Assembly (NCBI GenBank): GCA_964647745.1
Contig: CAZYJG010000061.1
Location: 1-8,772 of the forward strand
Source of the DNA: Thiopontia sp964647745
Lineage (GTDB): Bacteria > Pseudomonadota > Gammaproteobacteria > GCF-002020875
Direction: 5' to 3'
DNA: 8,772 nt
Part shown: piece by piece, positions 6,701 through 8,772 of the stretch
Layout of the letters: every line of letters begins with the position of its first letter
How positions within the stretch are numbered: position 1 is the first letter of the stretch
Program-made: the position numbers and the translations under genes
Notes under the pieces: generated by a model
Seen by the model: only the letters and a program-made list of their open reading frames with translations
The model's database searches: none
Told to the model about the DNA's origin: nothing

Positions 6701-7831
6701 CTGCTGGTTGGCAAGGTCGCGGACGGTGGTCCGGGATCGATCAAGTCTGGAGACAAGATCACCAAGACCTATCTCAAGGAGCTGGGTCGTGAGAAGTGGT
6801 CCGAGATCCGGATGCGCAATGATGATGTCAACCAGAAGCTGGAGCTTGCCAGAGAGCAGCTCACCCAGCAACGCGAAGAGATTGAGACCATCTATGAGGA
6901 GAAGAAGGGCAAGATCACCGGTGGTGATGACCTGGCCCCAGGCGTCCAGAAGATGGTCAAGGTCTATGTTGCGGTCAAGCGTCGCATCCAGCCGGGTGAC
7001 AAGATGGCAGGCCGTCATGGCAACAAGGGTGTAATCTCCCGTATTGTTCCGGTTGAGGATATGCCGCATACCGAGGATGGAGCACCGGTTGATATTGTTC
7101 TCAATCCGCTGGGTGTACCCTCCCGTATGAATATTGGGCAGGTACTGGAGGTCCACCTGGGATGGGCTGCAAAGGGGCTGGGAATCAAGATTGCAGGCAT
7201 GCTCGATGGTGGTGCCGAAATCAAGAAGGTTCGGACATTCCTCGACAAGGTCTACAACGTCAGTGGTCAGAATGAGGATCTCGATTCTCTCTCCGATGAT
7301 GAGGTGATGGAGATGGCCAGTAACCTCAGAAGGGGTGTTCCAATGGCAACCCCGGCCTTTGATGGTGCCCATGAGGGTGAGATCAAGAACATGCTGAAGC
7401 TGGCTGATCTTCCGGAGAGTGGGCAGACCACACTCTATGATGGTCGGACCGGTGAGGCCTTTGATCGCCCGGTCACTGTTGGAGTGATGCATATCATCAA
7501 GCTCAACCATCTGGTGGCAGACAAGATGCATGCCCGCTCTACGGGCCCATACAGTCTGGTTACCCAGCAGCCACTGGGCGGAAAGGCACAGTTTGGTGGC
7601 CAGCGCTTTGGTGAGATGGAGGTCTGGGCACTGGAGGCCTATGGCGCCTCCCATGTTCTGCAGGAGATGTTGACTGTGAAGTCGGATGATGTCTCCGGTC
7701 GTACACGCATGTACAAGAATATTGTGGATGGTGACTACAGAATTGATGCAGGAATGCCGGAGTCCTTCAACGTGTTGCTGAAGGAGATCCGCTCACTGGC
7801 GATTGATATTGATTTGGAACAGGTGGATTAA
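3758..7831 (+). CDS. rpoB: DNA-directed RNA polymerase subunit beta
   Basis: Catalytic subunit that forms one pincer of RNA polymerase and, with beta', the active site. It is full length at 1357 aa (E. coli 1342), opening with the family pattern EKKRIRKSFGKRP. The rifampicin pocket GSSQLSQFMDQ (511-521), continuing through THKRRISALG (529-538), keeps D520, H530 and S535 (E. coli D516, H526, S531). One nearby difference is V522, where E. coli has N518. The active-site segment GDKMAGRHGNKGVIS holds the conserved lysines K1082 and K1090. Judged from memory of E. coli beta, most of the extra length lies in the SI2 insertion (about 950-1065). The start ATG has GAGGG (3748-3752) five bases upstream. 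Expression probably depends on readthrough of the attenuator at 3628. Confidence 0.99.
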   Translation: MAYAFTEKKRIRKSFGKRPNVMEVPYLLAIQLDSFRDFLQMGVAVEDRKSSGLQAAFNSIFPIEAYSGNAALEYVSYRLGTPAFDVKECQQRGMTYAAPLRVKVRLIIYDKSSKNKVVKDIKEQEVYMGDIPLMTDNGTFVVNGTERVIVSQLHRSPGVFFEHDKGKTHSSGKLLFSARVIPYRGSWLDFEFDHKDLLYVRIDRRRKLPATILLRALGFSTQEILDRFFETDRFFCSKDGLSFEVIPERLRGEVAAFDIKTGKKTLVETGRRITARHIREMEKAGITSLEVPDEFIVGRTLGKDLIDTETGELIAAANDEITEELLGQIVESGAAEFQTLFVNELDRGAYLSDTLRNDVTTTQLEAQVEIYRMMRPGEPPTQESAENLFHSLFFTLDRYDLSAVGRMKFNRRLSRDELDGEGILSNDDIVDVMKALIDIKDGRGVVDDIDNLGNRRIRSVGEMAENQFRIGLVRVERAVKERLNIAESEGLMPQELINAKPISAAIKEFFGSSQLSQFMDQVNPLSEVTHKRRISALGPGGLTRERAGFEVRDVHPTHYGRVCPIETPEGPNIGLINTLAVYARTNEYGFLETPYRKVMDGQVTNEIEYLSAYDEINFHIAQASAKADGSGKLQGDLLSCRYQNEFTMASPDVIEYMDVSPRQIVSVAASLIPFLEHDDANRALMGANMQRQAVPTMRAEKPLVGTGIERDVAVDSGVAVVATRGGTVDFVDGGRIVVRVNDDEAVAGESGVDIYNLTKYTRSNQNTCINQRPLVNPGDLIARGDVLADGPSTDMGELALGQNLTVAFMPWNGYNFEDSILISERVVEEDRYTTIHIEELTCMARDTKLGSEEITSDIPNVGESALGRLDESGIVYIGAEVNPGDILVGKVTPKGETQLTPEEKLLRAIFGEKASDVKDTSLRAKSSMAGTVVDVRVFTRDGIQKDKRSLDIEELELDDVRKDLNSRQKIIEEDIFQRLEKLLVGKVADGGPGSIKSGDKITKTYLKELGREKWSEIRMRNDDVNQKLELAREQLTQQREEIETIYEEKKGKITGGDDLAPGVQKMVKVYVAVKRRIQPGDKMAGRHGNKGVISRIVPVEDMPHTEDGAPVDIVLNPLGVPSRMNIGQVLEVHLGWAAKGLGIKIAGMLDGGAEIKKVRTFLDKVYNVSGQNEDLDSLSDDEVMEMASNLRRGVPMATPAFDGAHEGEIKNMLKLADLPESGQTTLYDGRTGEAFDRPVTVGVMHIIKLNHLVADKMHARSTGPYSLVTQQPLGGKAQFGGQRFGEMEVWALEAYGASHVLQEMLTVKSDDVSGRTRMYKNIVDGDYRIDAGMPESFNVLLKEIRSLAIDIDLEQVD

Positions 7832-7834
7832 GGG

Positions 7835-7851
7835 CAGTTGCAAAACAACTG
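7835..7851 (+). other. Small hairpin in the rpoB-rpoC spacer
   Basis: CAGTTG/CAACTG (7835-7840/7846-7851) with a CAAAA loop, 3 nt after the rpoB stop. There is no T tract after it, so it should not end transcription. It may help stop readthrough or tune coupling to rpoC. The rest of the 63-nt spacer holds only the rpoC Shine-Dalgarno. Confidence 0.4.
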
Positions 7852-7894
7852 ACTATAGACCCTGACCACGAAACTGTTTCATTAGGAGAAGAGA

Positions 7895-8772
7895 ATGAGA
7901 GACCTACTCAATTTTTTGAAAGCTCAGCAAGAGACTGAGGATTTTGACGCAATCCGTATCGGACTGGCATCGCCCGAGAAGATCCGTTCCTGGTCCTTTG
8001 GTGAGGTCAAGAAGCCGGAGACCATCAACTATCGTACCTTCAAGCCGGAGCGTGATGGCCTCTTCTGCGCCAAGATCTTTGGTCCAACCAAGGATTACGA
8101 GTGCCTCTGCGGAAAATACAAGCGCCTCAAGCACCGTGGCGTGGTTTGTGAGAAGTGTGGTGTTGAGGTAACCCTCTCCAAGGTGCGTCGTGAGCGCATG
8201 GGTCATATCGACCTGGCCAGTCCCGTTGCCCACATCTGGTATCTGCGTTCGCTTCCCTCCCGTCTTGGAATGTTGCTCGATATCACCCTGAAGAATATCG
8301 AGCGCGTTCTCTACTTCGAGTCATTCATTGTGATTGAGCCCGGAATGACCGATCTGGAGCGTGGCCAGTTGCTGACCGATGATCAGTATCTGGATGCGAT
8401 TGAGGAGTGGGGTGACGAGTTTGATGCCCGCATGGGTGCAGAGGCGATTGATCAACTGATTCGTGGCATGGATCTACAGGTGATCTCCGCACAGCTTCGT
8501 GAGGAGTTGGCGGCGACCCGCTCCGAGGCCAAGACCAAGAAGCTCTCCAAGCGGCTGAAGCTGGTTGAGGGGTTCCTGGAGTCCGGAAACAAGCCAGAGT
8601 GGATGCTGTTGCGTGTGCTGCCTGTGCTGCCACCAGAGCTGAGACCACTGGTCCCGCTGGAGGGCGGACGTTTTGCAACCTCCGACCTTAACGATCTCTA
8701 TCGTCGTGTCATCAACCGTAATAATCGACTGAAGCGTCTGCTGGACCTCTCTGCACCGGATATTATTGTCCG
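7895..8772 (+). CDS. rpoC: DNA-directed RNA polymerase subunit beta' (5' part, runs off the window)
   Basis: The open frame begins at ATG 7895, with GGAG (7885-7888) six bases upstream, and continues to the window end: 292 whole codons plus two bases. It is open-ended only because the window stops. The translation starts MRDLLNFLKAQ and has the family stretches SWSFGEVKKPETINYRTFKP and KDYECLCGKYKRLKHRG. The N-terminal zinc-binding site is complete, with C70, C72, C85 and C88 at the same positions as in E. coli. The last residues include GGRFATSDLNDLYRRV and NRNNRLKRLLDL, from the clamp/switch region before the lid and active site. The catalytic NADFDGD motif lies beyond the window. rpoC is cotranscribed with rpoB after a 63-nt gap. 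Confidence 0.98.
   Translation, partial: MRDLLNFLKAQQETEDFDAIRIGLASPEKIRSWSFGEVKKPETINYRTFKPERDGLFCAKIFGPTKDYECLCGKYKRLKHRGVVCEKCGVEVTLSKVRRERMGHIDLASPVAHIWYLRSLPSRLGMLLDITLKNIERVLYFESFIVIEPGMTDLERGQLLTDDQYLDAIEEWGDEFDARMGAEAIDQLIRGMDLQVISAQLREELAATRSEAKTKKLSKRLKLVEGFLESGNKPEWMLLRVLPVLPPELRPLVPLEGGRFATSDLNDLYRRVINRNNRLKRLLDLSAPDIIV

Noticed and set aside
6536..7654. Open frame of 372 codons on the minus strand inside rpoB
   Set aside because: It is in exact codon register with rpoB, so its stops could arise only from TTA, CTA or TCA codons, which rpoB avoids here. Its translation has no recognisable domain, and rpoB on the other strand is unambiguous.

Overview
The window is a conserved bacterial translation and transcription locus, read entirely on the + strand: tRNA-Trp, secE, nusG, rplK, rplA, rplJ, rplL, rpoB and the first third or so of a 5'-partial rpoC. 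The protein sequences look gammaproteobacterial. RpoB, RpoC, NusG and L10 resemble the Escherichia coli proteins over their whole length, including the beta SI2 type insertion in RpoB. Several features argue against an enteric: tRNA-Trp sits directly before secE (as in Pseudomonas and many other gamma- and betaproteobacteria), L10 has an extended C-terminus, and codon use differs. A free-living or symbiotic gammaproteobacterium of the Chromatiales/sulfur-oxidiser kind would fit, but that placement is a guess.

Layout. 1-29 is the tail of an upstream spacer; in relatives a tuf gene lies there, but none is visible here. 30-105 is tRNA-Trp(CCA). secE (191-532) and nusG (539-1075) are 6 nt apart and form the protein export/transcription elongation pair. 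The 115-nt nusG-rplK spacer holds an imperfect hairpin and a second hairpin with an internal loop, which is a candidate L1 autoregulatory site. rplK (1191-1634) and rplA (1634-2329) overlap by one base (TGATG). The 282-nt rplA-rplJ spacer has no gene but is full of RNA structure, including a well-supported L10 leader. rplJ is best started at the GTG at 2612, not the ATG at 2606. rplL follows after a short AT-rich spacer with a repeated 10-mer. A strong stem followed by five Ts lies between rplL and rpoB, where E. coli has its rpoBC attenuator. rpoB (3758-7831) is full length and rpoC (from 7895) runs off the end.

Together these genes encode one subunit of the Sec translocon, an elongation factor that links RNA polymerase with ribosome or Rho, the L11/L1 and L10/L7/L12 stalk proteins, and the two large RNA polymerase subunits. 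All genes look intact. I see no mobile element, CRISPR array, phage gene, toxin-antitoxin or defence gene, or other accessory system. I do not think the window holds a new system. The points worth a second look are untranslated RNA structures and small departures from the E. coli pattern.
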